Made by a program: the position numbers and the translations under genes. 64,000 nucleotides of DNA from Bdellovibrionales bacterium (GTDB lineage Bacteria > Bdellovibrionota > Bdellovibrionia > Bdellovibrionales > UBA1609), in NCBI GenBank assembly GCA_016714165.1, contig JADJNU010000001.1, positions 62,001 to 126,000 on the forward strand, in the 5' to 3' direction. The notes under the pieces are model-generated. The model was not told the DNA's origin, did no database searches, and worked only from the letters and a program-made list of their open reading frames with translations. This document shows, one piece after another, positions 42,884 to 51,463 of this stretch; the stretch's first letter is position 1; each line of letters opens with the position of its first letter.

Positions 42884-43301
42884 AATATATGAGTTGAGTT
42901 TAGCTCGACTCAATAAGCTTGAAATCGAATGGAGACATCACCAGTGGGTAGGGCCCCTGGTCGTTATGGCGCAACCAACGGCCCTTTCTCAGGTCTTGCT
43001 GAACCTTGTTAGCAATTCATGTGATGCTCTCGAGCAATCGCGCGCGGACAGGTGGATTGATATTAAGTTTGTGGAAAGGGGCAGTCAGCTTGAGATTCAG
43101 TTTTCTGACAGCGGTCAGGGGCTTCCACCTGAGGTTTATTCCAGACTCTTTGAACCTTTTGTGACGACGAAGCCTCCAGGTAAAGGAACAGGCCTTGGCT
43201 TAGGCCTGTGCCGCAAGTACATGCAGAACCAGGGTGGTGATTTTAGATACAATCACTTGAGCCCAAACACTCAATTTATCCTTATACTCCGCCGTATTTA
43301 G
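42828..43301 (+). CDS. Histidine kinase ATPase domain, C-terminal part of a frameshifted gene
   Basis: 157 aa from an ATG with no clear ribosome site, overlapping the upstream ORF by 56 bases. The catalytic domain is complete: NLVSNSCDALEQ (N-box), FSDSGQGLP (G1), FEPFVTTKPPGKGTGLGLGL (F and G2 boxes). It makes sense only as the second half of the kinase beginning at 42167. The combined length would be about 375 aa. Confidence 0.75.
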   Translation: MDMKGKKLEKIDIGQLIDEIYELSLARLNKLEIEWRHHQWVGPLVVMAQPTALSQVLLNLVSNSCDALEQSRADRWIDIKFVERGSQLEIQFSDSGQGLPPEVYSRLFEPFVTTKPPGKGTGLGLGLCRKYMQNQGGDFRYNHLSPNTQFILILRRI

Positions 43302-43415
43302 TTCGCTCGGGGTAATGCCGCACAACGATAGAGCGCAATTTCAAGGCCTCACATTGACTCGGTTAAGGGCCTCCTTTATTTTTGAGACAAAGTTTGAGAT
43401 GAAGGAGATGTGAAT

Positions 43416-43976
43416 ATGCAAAGATCCCGTAGGTTCTGGCTTCTGAGTGTTCTGGTGTTTTTCGCAGCGATGAGCCGGTGGCTTCCGCACGCACCTAACT
43501 TCACTCCTGTGATGGCGATGGCCCTTTTTTCAGGAACATTTTTTCGCCGTTGGCAATACGCATTGGCCGTCCCCTTTCTGGGATTATTGATTTCGGATTT
43601 TGGTTTGGGATTTCATGACCAAATGGTTCCAGTTTATATCAGTTTTGCTTTGGCAGTCGGCATAGGGCATTGGATCGGATTGAGGGGTGATGCGGCCAAG
43701 ACACTAGCAAAGCGGCTTCCTTTTGGAGTTGTTTCCTCGAGTCTTGTTTTTTTCCTTGTTTCAAATTTCTTTGTGTGGGCTTTTGCAGGGATGTATCCTT
43801 TGACTTGGGAGGGATTCGTTCAATGCTATGTAATGGCAATTCCTTTTTTGCACAGTGAACTTTTGGGCAATCTTGTGTTCAGCTTCGCACTCTTTGGTTC
43901 CTTGTACGCGGTCAAATCTTTGGCCCCACAGTTGTGGGGTCGGACCGAGCAGAGCAGAGCAGAGCTTAGCAGCTGA
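43416..43976 (+). CDS. DUF6580-type integral membrane protein
   Basis: 186 aa from ATG 43416, with AAGGAG upstream. About five membrane helices are visible. The pattern R(W)LPHAPNFTPVMAMALFSG, then GLLISDFGLGFHDQMVPVYISF, matches DUF6580 membrane proteins. Similar proteins are occasionally found near vitamin or metal uptake genes, but no partner is next to it here. The C-terminal codons contain a 7-bp inverted repeat (43924-43939) and three AGAGC repeats (from about 43957). Confidence 0.75.
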   Translation: MQRSRRFWLLSVLVFFAAMSRWLPHAPNFTPVMAMALFSGTFFRRWQYALAVPFLGLLISDFGLGFHDQMVPVYISFALAVGIGHWIGLRGDAAKTLAKRLPFGVVSSSLVFFLVSNFFVWAFAGMYPLTWEGFVQCYVMAIPFLHSELLGNLVFSFALFGSLYAVKSLAPQLWGRTEQSRAELSS

Positions 43977-43978
43977 GC

Positions 43979-43993
43979 GGCGACTCCGTCGCC
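43979..43993. repeat. Short GC hairpin between convergent genes
   Basis: GGCGAC-TCC-GTCGCC lies just after the DUF6580 stop and eight bases before the end of the convergent hydrolase gene. It lacks a T-run on either side, so it is at most a weak bidirectional pause or terminator element. Confidence 0.35.
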
Positions 43994-44000
43994 CAAAACA

Positions 44001-45044
44001 CTAAAAGCCGTAGGAATAGGATGGGGGCTCCCATCCTGCCGACTTAAAAAGATGGGTGACCAATTCTCTGCGAACTTCAATCCAGGACTTCACTCCTAAG
44101 GATTCTTTTCCAAAGTTGAGATGACGAAAGGTGCCCTTAAGGATTGAGGTGCTATTCGAGGTCTCTCGGACGGTCCAAGCGGAGAGTTCATTTTGTTCAA
44201 TAAAAGATCTGATTCCTGAGGGACTTACAAGTTCATCGTATGGATCAATAAAAACAAGGGTTGGAATATTTAAGCTTTGATCGGCGTTAGAGTGCAGTTG
44301 ATCTACCAACCGAAAAAGGCTTCGAAAGTTCTTCATTTTTATTCCGTACATGACCCGATATGGTTCGGGGATAAAGCTAGGAAGAGAAAAATCTTCGCCG
44401 AAGATAAAAAACAGACGAGTCAAATATGAATAGAATCTAAGCGAAATAGCTGGGGCGAACAAGACCACGCCATCTGCTCTGTAAGTGTCTTCTATCTTTT
44501 GAGAAAGAATCTCTTCGTAAAGCGCTCCGCCCAAGGAGAAGCCAACATAAAAGCTCGGTAGATTTCCCAATTCTTTGGCTCGTTCTTTTGCGACGCAGAG
44601 GCTAGCTCGTAGGTGACCGGCCCAGCTGACGTAAGGTTCAACCCCCTCATCAGTTGTGAGAAGTCGATGTCCGGGAAGTCCAACTTGAAGAACTTCGCCG
44701 CCAAAATCTTGAAGAACTCCTCTGATGTCATCCATCGTACCTGATTTAAGATCGAGTCCGTGTGTCACAACTGCGACAAATTTTGGATCCTTGTTAGCAT
44801 GATGCCACTGGGTTTTAAGTTCTCGAGTCGAGAGGTTATCCCAATGAGGTTGAAGGTCGTTGATTGTGAGCTTTCGATCACTGCAATGAAAGACCCCAAA
44901 AGTGGGATCGTAGCCCAAACCTTCGGCATTTCCTCGCAGAGGGGGAAAAAACAGAAAAAATAAAGTCGCGAAAAGACTTAAAGGTATCGCTTCCCACGAG
45001 CGAGAAAAGACGATGAGGTTTGTGATGAGCTTGCGTAATATCAA
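44001..45044 (-). CDS. Alpha/beta-hydrolase, probably exported
   Basis: 347 aa from a TTG whose bases overlap the stop of the upstream transporter gene (TTGA). A hydrophobic N-terminal segment (about residues 15-40) is followed by the hydrolase core: VVTHGLDLKSG after the third strand, nucleophile elbow YVGFSLGGAL and a candidate acid in FIDPYDELV; the final His is probably in FRHLNFG. The fold suits lysophospholipase- or serine-aminopeptidase-type enzymes; the substrate is unknown. Translational coupling to a nucleoside transporter may be incidental. Confidence 0.8.
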   Translation of the reverse strand: MILRKLITNLIVFSRSWEAIPLSLFATLFFLFFPPLRGNAEGLGYDPTFGVFHCSDRKLTINDLQPHWDNLSTRELKTQWHHANKDPKFVAVVTHGLDLKSGTMDDIRGVLQDFGGEVLQVGLPGHRLLTTDEGVEPYVSWAGHLRASLCVAKERAKELGNLPSFYVGFSLGGALYEEILSQKIEDTYRADGVVLFAPAISLRFYSYLTRLFFIFGEDFSLPSFIPEPYRVMYGIKMKNFRSLFRLVDQLHSNADQSLNIPTLVFIDPYDELVSPSGIRSFIEQNELSAWTVRETSNSTSILKGTFRHLNFGKESLGVKSWIEVRRELVTHLFKSAGWEPPSYSYGF

Positions 45045-46342
45045 ATTAGAATTCCCGCAATTGTCGCCGTCATAAAGGTTGAAAAGCTCCCTGCTATTAC
45101 AGACCGAATTCCCAATTCTGCCAAGTCAGATTTTCTTGTTGGAGCCATTCCGCCTATGCCGCCAATCTGAATAGCGATGGAGCAAAAATTGGCGAATCCA
45201 CAAAGAGCATAAGACAAGATGATCATCGTCCGATGGCTGACTTGTGCAGAAATCTCTGAAAGGTGCAAGTAGGCGACGAACTCATTAAAAACAATTTTTT
45301 CTCCGAGCAAGGTTCCGGCCATTCCGCACTCGGCCCATGGGACACCCATGAGAAACGCGATGGGCGAAAACAGCCAACCAAGAATAACCTGGAAACTCAG
45401 TTCTGCCGGTTTATTCCCCCGAATAACCTCTGGAATTGAGCCAATCCCCCAATGGTCAAATCCAATCAAATGTCCAAATTGAATGAATAAAGCGTTCACC
45501 ATTGCAATGAGTGCAATAAACGCTAAAAGCATGGCCGCGACGTTGAGAGCTAAGAGCAATCCCTCATTGGCTCCTCGAGCGGCGGCCTCAATCACATTAC
45601 GATCAATCATTTCTTCGCTTGATTTTGGGAGCTTACCCAAAGTTTCGGGGTGAATGGTCTCGGGAATCATGAGTTTGGCAATGACGATCGTGGCCGGGGC
45701 CGACATCACACTCGCTGTCAGGAGATGGCCTGCAATATCGGGAATGCGGTCTTTGAGAAGACCCACGTAGGCTGCCATCACTCCGCCCGCAACAGAGGCC
45801 ATCCCTCCCACCATGACAGCAAAGAGTTCGGAACGAGTCAGAGATCCCACATAGGGCTTGATAACGAGAGGTGCCTCCGTCTGCCCGACGAAGATATTAG
45901 CAGCTGTCGAAAGAGATTCCGCTCCGCTAATTCCCATGGTTTTCTGCATGATGTAGGCTATCCCGTTTACAAGTTTTTGCATGATGCCGAGATGATAAAG
46001 AACCGTCATGAGTGAAGCCATAAAAATAATGGTGGGCAAGACCTGAAAAGCAAAAATAAATCCTGATTTTTGAACATTCAGCAGTTCGCCAAAAACAAAA
46101 CGACTTCCCTCCTCAGTGAAATCAAGGGCTGCCACAATCGCGGTATTGGCTATATCAAAAATAAAGCGCAAAGGGCCGGGAATTCCAAGAGCCGGAATAC
46201 CGAGGACAGAGATGGCGAGGAATATTTGAAGGACCATGCCCCATCCTACGAGTCTCCAAGATACCTTATCTTTTCTTTCGGACATAAAAAAGGAAATGAG
46301 GATAAACCCCGTTAGACCAAAAAAACCTATCCATCGTTCCAT
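45041..46342 (-). CDS. nupC: Concentrative nucleoside transporter (CNT/NupC family)
   Basis: 433 aa with ten or so membrane helices. Family signatures are present: FVGQTEAPLVIKPYV, the following SELFAVMVGGMASVAGGVMAAYVG, and CGFANFCSIAIQIGGIGGMAP. CNT proteins import nucleosides with Na+ or H+. AAGGA lies upstream of the ATG. The gene heads a two-gene unit with the alpha/beta hydrolase. Nucleoside uptake fits a bacterium that feeds on macromolecule breakdown products, which is an inference. Confidence 0.93.
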   Translation of the reverse strand: MERWIGFFGLTGFILISFFMSERKDKVSWRLVGWGMVLQIFLAISVLGIPALGIPGPLRFIFDIANTAIVAALDFTEEGSRFVFGELLNVQKSGFIFAFQVLPTIIFMASLMTVLYHLGIMQKLVNGIAYIMQKTMGISGAESLSTAANIFVGQTEAPLVIKPYVGSLTRSELFAVMVGGMASVAGGVMAAYVGLLKDRIPDIAGHLLTASVMSAPATIVIAKLMIPETIHPETLGKLPKSSEEMIDRNVIEAAARGANEGLLLALNVAAMLLAFIALIAMVNALFIQFGHLIGFDHWGIGSIPEVIRGNKPAELSFQVILGWLFSPIAFLMGVPWAECGMAGTLLGEKIVFNEFVAYLHLSEISAQVSHRTMIILSYALCGFANFCSIAIQIGGIGGMAPTRKSDLAELGIRSVIAGSFSTFMTATIAGILI

Positions 46343-46720
46343 AATATATTTCCTTCGTTGGATTCGACATCTCTGTATCTTGGTTTGTGAGAGCCCTCAT
46401 CTTGTTTAGACCCGCAATTTCGCAAAGTACACAGTTAATTTTATGGGAACTCTCGATCGGGTTCTCAACGAAGACTTATGGAGCAGGGGCCAAAAGGGGG
46501 CTATGAAGCTTTGAATTCAGAGGCTCCTCCATATTTTAGTGTCTCAAGGTGAGACAGAATCTTCCAATGTGACGATATTTGGCTTTATCTTTGATACACT
46601 CTATCAATGTACGTTTGTTAACCGGGAACATCCTGGGCTACCCCTTTTTTGCAGATTAAGACACTGTGAATTTGGATGTGGATAAGGTTTGAGACTGTAT
46701 TTGTAGGCTTGGAGGATTTC
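46343..46720. other. Intergenic region with possible promoter
   Basis: This 378-base divergent gap has no ORF with coding character. TTGGCT (46579-46584) and TATCAA (46602-46607) are 17 bases apart and could drive the plus-strand gene, leaving a leader of about 110 bases. Nothing resembling a known riboswitch or tRNA is visible. Confidence 0.35.
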
Positions 46721-48385
46721 ATGAGAATGGATTTGCTTTGTAAGGTTTTAATGAGAGTTCTTGGAGCTGCAATTGTTGCCACAGGGCTTGTCTTCCAGGC
46801 TCAAACCAGCAGTGGGGAAGAGGGTTCTGGAAAAAATGTGCTGGCTCCTCCAGTATTCGAAAAAGGTGAGGGTGAACGAGCAGAGATCTATGAGGAGATT
46901 TGTAGAAAACCTGCGGTGGGAGAACATTATAGAACATGTGTTATCGAAACCAATAAGGTTTCGGCTGAGGCAGGGGCAGTTATTTTGTCAACCCAAGGGT
47001 CGTCTGCGGAGGGGATATCGGGCGGGGCACAGGGAGGGACTTTTGCCGAGGGGTTTGGGGCTGATTTGAATTCGATTGCAGCGGATATCTGTGTTGCTGA
47101 GGGGCGCAAATGTTTCATTGGTTGTAGAGAAGCGAAAATGACACTTCTTAAATTCCTCTCCGAAGCCCGATCGCGAGTGCCTACGCAATCATCAGCATTA
47201 ATGCAGATTCAGTTGAACATAGGTAGAGCCGAGAAGGGCATGGGGATTTGTCGGAAATACTTTGGAGAAAAGGTTGCTGCTCTTGGTGGGAACGCTGACA
47301 TCCTGAATTCGGCAGCATCGAGATCTGCAAAAGTAGCGGATGTGACAAAATCTGGGGCCGGCGGAGGTGCGGGTGGTGCCCTTTCAGAGGGAGGTGGGTC
47401 ATCTAAATTTGACCAACTTGGAGGAGGTTCAGGTTCGACACAACAGAATGACAGCAGTGGAGGTTCGAGCATGAGTCCCTGGCTCGTAGGTGGAATTGGT
47501 GCTGCTGTTGGCGGCATTGCGGGCTACATGTTTGGCAAAAACACGGGCGAAGAAGTAGGCTATGAGGAAGGAAAAAAGGACGCCGAAGAGGCTGCAAAAA
47601 AAGAGGAAGAAGACAAGGATGGTGATGGAAGTGCAGATTGCGCAAAGGCTGAGTCCGCAACCAAAACAGAGTGCAAAGGTACTTTTTATGCCAAGTGTGA
47701 CAAGGATCCTGCAGCTGAAGGATGTTCGGACTTTGCGGATAGTTATTGCAAGACGACAGATCCTGTTCCAGATGCTGCCTTTTGCCGCAAGATGAGCGCG
47801 GCAAATTACTGCTCAAAGAGCGACAGCATTAATAAGGGAAATTGTATGAGCTGTCGGGAAATTTCGAGTGGATTCACTGGGCAATACTCGCCTGAGGACT
47901 TAGCCAATTCCTGCGCTGTTTGCTCTGGAGATCCCTTGTGTTCGACGAATGGTTCCTATTTTGCCTATCGTGCAGCGTTTGGCAGCACAAACCTTGCAGG
48001 CGGCAACAGCTTGTCTCCGAATTTGCCAGCCACAGCTGGAACTGGGAGCGGGGGGGCAGGGCCGGGGGGAGTACCACCTGGATCCGGTGGGACTGGCAAT
48101 ACTGGTGGTGGTACTGCTGGCAGTGGACCTTTTGGCCAATCCTTGACTGGAGGAGGATCTTTGGCAGGTGGTACAATGCAAGTTCAAAATTCTGGTCCGA
48201 ATCAATACCGAATTTCAAGCTCACACGGTCAGAGCAACTTTCGTGTTCACTCTTCGATCATTCAGCGGTTTTGCCAACAAGGCTCAATGGTTGGTTGCGG
48301 CCCTTTAGCCGGTGTTTCTGGAGCCAGGGGAGTTTCAAGCAGCGCAAGTGAAGTGGAGGGGTCAGTAGGAGCCGGAGCCCAATAG
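46721..48385 (+). CDS. Exported Cys- and Gly-rich protein with glycine-zipper segment
   Basis: 554 aa from ATG 46721, with GGAGG upstream. The signal peptide is followed by a Gly/Ser-rich, low-complexity N-terminal half. A glycine-zipper membrane-type segment (WLVGGIGAAVGGIAGYMFGKNTG) lies at about residues 248-270. A Glu/Lys helix and a DKDGDGSADC calcium-loop-like stretch lead into a Cys-rich domain with about 14 Cys, probably all in disulfides, then a Gly/Pro-rich tail. The layout suggests a secreted or envelope structural protein. No family is recognised. It precedes another exported gene and an ECF sigma operon on the same strand. Confidence 0.7.
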   Translation: MRMDLLCKVLMRVLGAAIVATGLVFQAQTSSGEEGSGKNVLAPPVFEKGEGERAEIYEEICRKPAVGEHYRTCVIETNKVSAEAGAVILSTQGSSAEGISGGAQGGTFAEGFGADLNSIAADICVAEGRKCFIGCREAKMTLLKFLSEARSRVPTQSSALMQIQLNIGRAEKGMGICRKYFGEKVAALGGNADILNSAASRSAKVADVTKSGAGGGAGGALSEGGGSSKFDQLGGGSGSTQQNDSSGGSSMSPWLVGGIGAAVGGIAGYMFGKNTGEEVGYEEGKKDAEEAAKKEEEDKDGDGSADCAKAESATKTECKGTFYAKCDKDPAAEGCSDFADSYCKTTDPVPDAAFCRKMSAANYCSKSDSINKGNCMSCREISSGFTGQYSPEDLANSCAVCSGDPLCSTNGSYFAYRAAFGSTNLAGGNSLSPNLPATAGTGSGGAGPGGVPPGSGGTGNTGGGTAGSGPFGQSLTGGGSLAGGTMQVQNSGPNQYRISSSHGQSNFRVHSSIIQRFCQQGSMVGCGPLAGVSGARGVSSSASEVEGSVGAGAQ

Positions 48386-48431
48386 GGCTTCGCCTTTTGG
48401 CCAGGGCATTATTTTGGGAAGTGTGGGTGTT

Positions 48432-48908
48432 ATGCGTAGGGTTCTTTTGATTAGTACATTATTGTTTGGATTTGAGGTGAACGCAGAAGGCCAGTCGCCT
48501 TCGGTGCCTATTCAAGATATCACAGTTGTAACGATGAGTAAGGATGGCGAACTAAAGCAATTTTCTGAAGCCTATGCGATTGAGATTGCGGCTATTTTAG
48601 AATCTCCACTTCATCGCGAAAATTATTTTCCTATCAATCTGGAAAAATCAACTTGTTCCCAAGTTGAGGAAGATCTTGGGATGGAAGTAAACTATTTATT
48701 GGAGTTGCCAATCATGATAGGCTCTCTTGTTACATCCAAAATTCCGCTCTTGAATGAGTCGCAGAAGGAAACCCTAAAGAGAGTACCTTTTTGTGAGCCC
48801 TATTTACTTGATTTAAAGATAATCGCTCTTCAGCTCGATGGGTGGAAGTTGGTAAAAAGAGAAATTTTGCCACCCAATAAAGTCCCGTCTAAAGCCAGGA
48901 AGAGTTAA
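48432..48908 (+). CDS. Small exported protein of unknown function
   Basis: 158 aa from ATG 48432. The signal peptide (MRRVLLISTLLFGFEVNA) is followed by a mostly helical domain with two Cys (STCSQVEED and VPFCEPYL), which could pair. I recognise no family. It follows the Cys/Gly-rich gene by 46 bases and is probably co-transcribed with it. Confidence 0.65.
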   Translation: MRRVLLISTLLFGFEVNAEGQSPSVPIQDITVVTMSKDGELKQFSEAYAIEIAAILESPLHRENYFPINLEKSTCSQVEEDLGMEVNYLLELPIMIGSLVTSKIPLLNESQKETLKRVPFCEPYLLDLKIIALQLDGWKLVKREILPPNKVPSKARKS

Positions 48909-48984
48909 GCTCTCATTGAACAATCCAACTAAAATAGATTACAATCGACTTTATGGCACTCAGCGGAAGGTGTAGAGACTTTCG

Positions 48985-49470
48985 ATGGTAAGTTTTGAAG
49001 ATCTTTATAAGCAACACGCAAAATTGGTTTTTACGGTTGCAAATCGGATAGTTCTATCGGTTCCTGTTGCGGAAGAGATAGTTCAAGAAACATTTATTAA
49101 ATATTTTGGAAAATTGAGTGAAATAAGGCAAGAGAATCCAAAATATTGGCTTGTGAAAGTTGCAACAAATTTGAGCCTTGACGAAATCCGTCGAAGAAGA
49201 TCCAGAGGATCGGAGCTAATTTCGACCCTCAGTCGGGCTCTCCCCTTATTTGTTACGACCATTGGAACAAGGGTGTCCAACCAGCAAAGATCCCAATTGA
49301 TTCTTGAAAAGTTAAGCTCTGATGAGAGAGCTCTTGTTGTCCTCCGATTGACATATGACTATAGTTACTCTGAGATAGCTGACATTCTTGAATTGCCTGA
49401 AGGGACAGTGAAATCAAAGATTTCGCGACTCCTCGAGAAGTTGCGAAAGGAGGTGAAGGAAGTTGAGTGA
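48985..49470 (+). CDS. ECF-type RNA polymerase sigma factor
   Basis: 161 aa. Region 2 is at about residues 5-70 (FEDLYKQHAKLVFTVANRIV ... AEEIVQETFIKYF), and region 4 at about 108-158 (LSSDERALVVLRLTYDYSYSEIADILELPEGTVKSKISRLLEKL). There is no sigma-1 or sigma-3 region, as expected for ECF factors. The next ORF overlaps its end and encodes a small membrane protein, the usual place for an anti-sigma factor. The regulon is unknown; the exported genes just upstream are candidates. Confidence 0.93.
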   Translation: MVSFEDLYKQHAKLVFTVANRIVLSVPVAEEIVQETFIKYFGKLSEIRQENPKYWLVKVATNLSLDEIRRRRSRGSELISTLSRALPLFVTTIGTRVSNQQRSQLILEKLSSDERALVVLRLTYDYSYSEIADILELPEGTVKSKISRLLEKLRKEVKEVE

Positions 49471-49729
49471 CATTGATGAAAAAGCAGAAAAGGAGTTGCG
49501 TCAATCGATGGCCCTCAATCCTCTTGAACTGGATGAAGAAAGCAAGGGCAGAATTTGGATGGAAATCCAAAAGGCCACTTCGAGTAGCATTCAGGTTGGG
49601 AGCGTAGATTTTCCTCGTAAGGATCGAGAATCTGTTTTTCGCTCGACGGCCCTTCGCTCTGTGGCTTTTAGGTATGCCCTTTCTTTGATTTTGCTCTTGG
49701 TGGCCCTCCTGTTATTCATTTTTGTTTAA
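49463..49729 (+). CDS. Small single-pass membrane protein, probable anti-sigma factor
   Basis: 88 aa from a TTG at 49463, with AAGGAGG nine bases upstream, overlapping the sigma gene by eight bases. The N-terminal 60 residues are charged and cytoplasmic. A C-terminal membrane helix (FRYALSLILLLVALLLFIFV) ends the chain. It lacks the zinc-binding HxxxCxxC motif of ZAS anti-sigma factors and has no periplasmic domain, so any signal must come through the membrane or another protein. The function is inferred from position and topology. Confidence 0.6.
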   Translation: MSDIDEKAEKELRQSMALNPLELDEESKGRIWMEIQKATSSSIQVGSVDFPRKDRESVFRSTALRSVAFRYALSLILLLVALLLFIFV

Positions 49730-51328
49730 AATTTTTATTTGGCCGCCGTTGATAATGCATGACAGAAATCTTGCTTTTCTGGAGAGGTCAGCATTATTTT
49801 TTTCATTTATGAAGTTAGAGCACTCCTCTATTATTTCATTTTTTTTCAGCAAGAGGCATTCAGTCTGCAATTTTGCAAACGACGGAGTGGTCAGCTCTTT
49901 GCTATTTAGTCTGAAGTAGCAATCATCATAGATGATTCGGGCAGCATGAATCTGCTCTTGGCGATGGGGAGTTGAAGCTTGAGTATGTGGTTCGGGAATG
50001 TGAAGATTTATGCATGCTGGGAGGTTCGGATTAAAGTCAGCATGGCCGCAATCTTCCTTGCAGATCCCGCACCGCTTTTCCAGGAAAGTGCATGTTGAAT
50101 CTCCGCATGATACGGATGGGTATTCTGTTGATATTTTCATCAAGCGATCGCTGATCGCTTGATGACAGACCGAGAGGTTCAACTTTTGGTCACCTTTTGA
50201 AGCTCTCGCGCGCAAACCAGCGCAGGGGGAGTCAAGCTTGTTGCATGGGTAATCTTGACATTTTTCCAGGAGGTCCACATAAGGGATTCTGGTTGGTTGG
50301 TTTTTTTTAATTTGCATCGGGCTGCTTTGTTTTGGTGGATTCCTCACAGGATTTGGCTGATGAGATTGGATATTGCTACTGCTATTGGCAGGCTCTCTAT
50401 TTTTAGTGGGGCTCCAATGAAAAAGAGAGAAATAGGCGGCTGAGATGAGAAATACAAGTGTGGAGAGAGCCAACACTCCCTTGGAGATTCGATCTGGTTG
50501 ATTTTTTTTATCATCGCCTAGCTGTACATTTCGTAACTCTTTCTCTAAATATAGAGAGTTTGAGTATCGATCAGACGCGGCTTTTTTTAAGCACTTGAGA
50601 ATGATTCGATCCACAGATGAAGGCAATTTTTTGTTGATTTGAGAGGGGGGCAGTGGTTCAAGATAGGATATATTTGAGAAAGTCTGGCCCATGGTATTTC
50701 CGAGGAAGGGATGTGTTCCTGTGAGCATTTGGTAGAATATGATCCCCAAGGAAAAAATATCAGTACGCAAATCTAATGTGTCACCTCGAATTTGTTCTGG
50801 AGACATTGAACAGGGGGAGCCAGTTAGATTCTTGGTTAAATGCTGCTGAGAACTTTGATCTTTAACAATTCCAAAGTCCATTATTTTGATATTTTCATTC
50901 GAGTCGATCATGATGTTTGCGGGCTTAAGATCTCTATGAATCAAATTTGCAGCGTGTATGGCATGTAGACCTTGGCAAATCTGGATCATTAATCGCAGTG
51001 ATGTTTTAAGGTCAATTTCCCTATTTTCTTCAAGAAGCACAGTGAGTTCCGAGCCATCAACATATTCCATGCTAATGTAGGGATTTTTGTCATCGGGACA
51101 AACATCAAAAATTCTTGCAACATGGGGGTGATTTATTTTGGCGAGATAATGAGCTTCATTTATGAAACGGCGATAGACCTCTGGTTGAATCTCGTCAGCA
51201 GGTATATTTTGGGGGAGGGTCTTGATGGCAACCTGCATGTTCAAATAAGGGTCATAGGCAAGATAGACATTGCCCATAGCACCCTTGCCAATTTCCCTCA
51301 ATACTTGATATCGGCCTATGTTTTTCAC
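49712..51328 (-). CDS. Membrane Ser/Thr protein kinase with extracytoplasmic Cys-rich domain
   Basis: About 538 aa from a GTG at 51328, just before the kinase domain; a TTG at 51409 would add 27 low-complexity residues. The kinase domain is complete: IGKGAMGNVYLAYD, VAIKTL, LIHRDLKPANIMID and IMDFGIVK, then GSPCSMSPEQI in place of the usual APE. A juxtamembrane linker, one membrane helix (GVLALSTLVFLISAAYFSLF) and an outer domain with about 14 Cys follow. The outside part probably senses a ligand or redox state. The gene converges on and overlaps the anti-sigma-like gene by 18 bases. Confidence 0.9.
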   Translation of the reverse strand: MKNIGRYQVLREIGKGAMGNVYLAYDPYLNMQVAIKTLPQNIPADEIQPEVYRRFINEAHYLAKINHPHVARIFDVCPDDKNPYISMEYVDGSELTVLLEENREIDLKTSLRLMIQICQGLHAIHAANLIHRDLKPANIMIDSNENIKIMDFGIVKDQSSQQHLTKNLTGSPCSMSPEQIRGDTLDLRTDIFSLGIIFYQMLTGTHPFLGNTMGQTFSNISYLEPLPPSQINKKLPSSVDRIILKCLKKAASDRYSNSLYLEKELRNVQLGDDKKNQPDRISKGVLALSTLVFLISAAYFSLFHWSPTKNREPANSSSNIQSHQPNPVRNPPKQSSPMQIKKNQPTRIPYVDLLEKCQDYPCNKLDSPCAGLRARASKGDQKLNLSVCHQAISDRLMKISTEYPSVSCGDSTCTFLEKRCGICKEDCGHADFNPNLPACINLHIPEPHTQASTPHRQEQIHAARIIYDDCYFRLNSKELTTPSFAKLQTECLLLKKNEIIEECSNFINEKNNADLSRKARFLSCIINGGQIKILNKNE

Positions 51329-51463
51329 TTGATAATATTCTAAACGAGAGTGGAGTGGTCTGCACGCAGGAACTGAGGATGATTGTAGGCTGGACGGCAG
51401 CCTGGACAAGATGGGAGAGGAGGGATTTTTGCCCTTCTTGACCTCTCCTTACTCGCCCTTGGT

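Noticed and set aside
43300..43320. GGGGTAATGCCG, resembling the 3' motif of a TPP riboswitch
   Set aside because: The upstream CTGAGA element and paired arms are missing, and the sequence upstream is coding.
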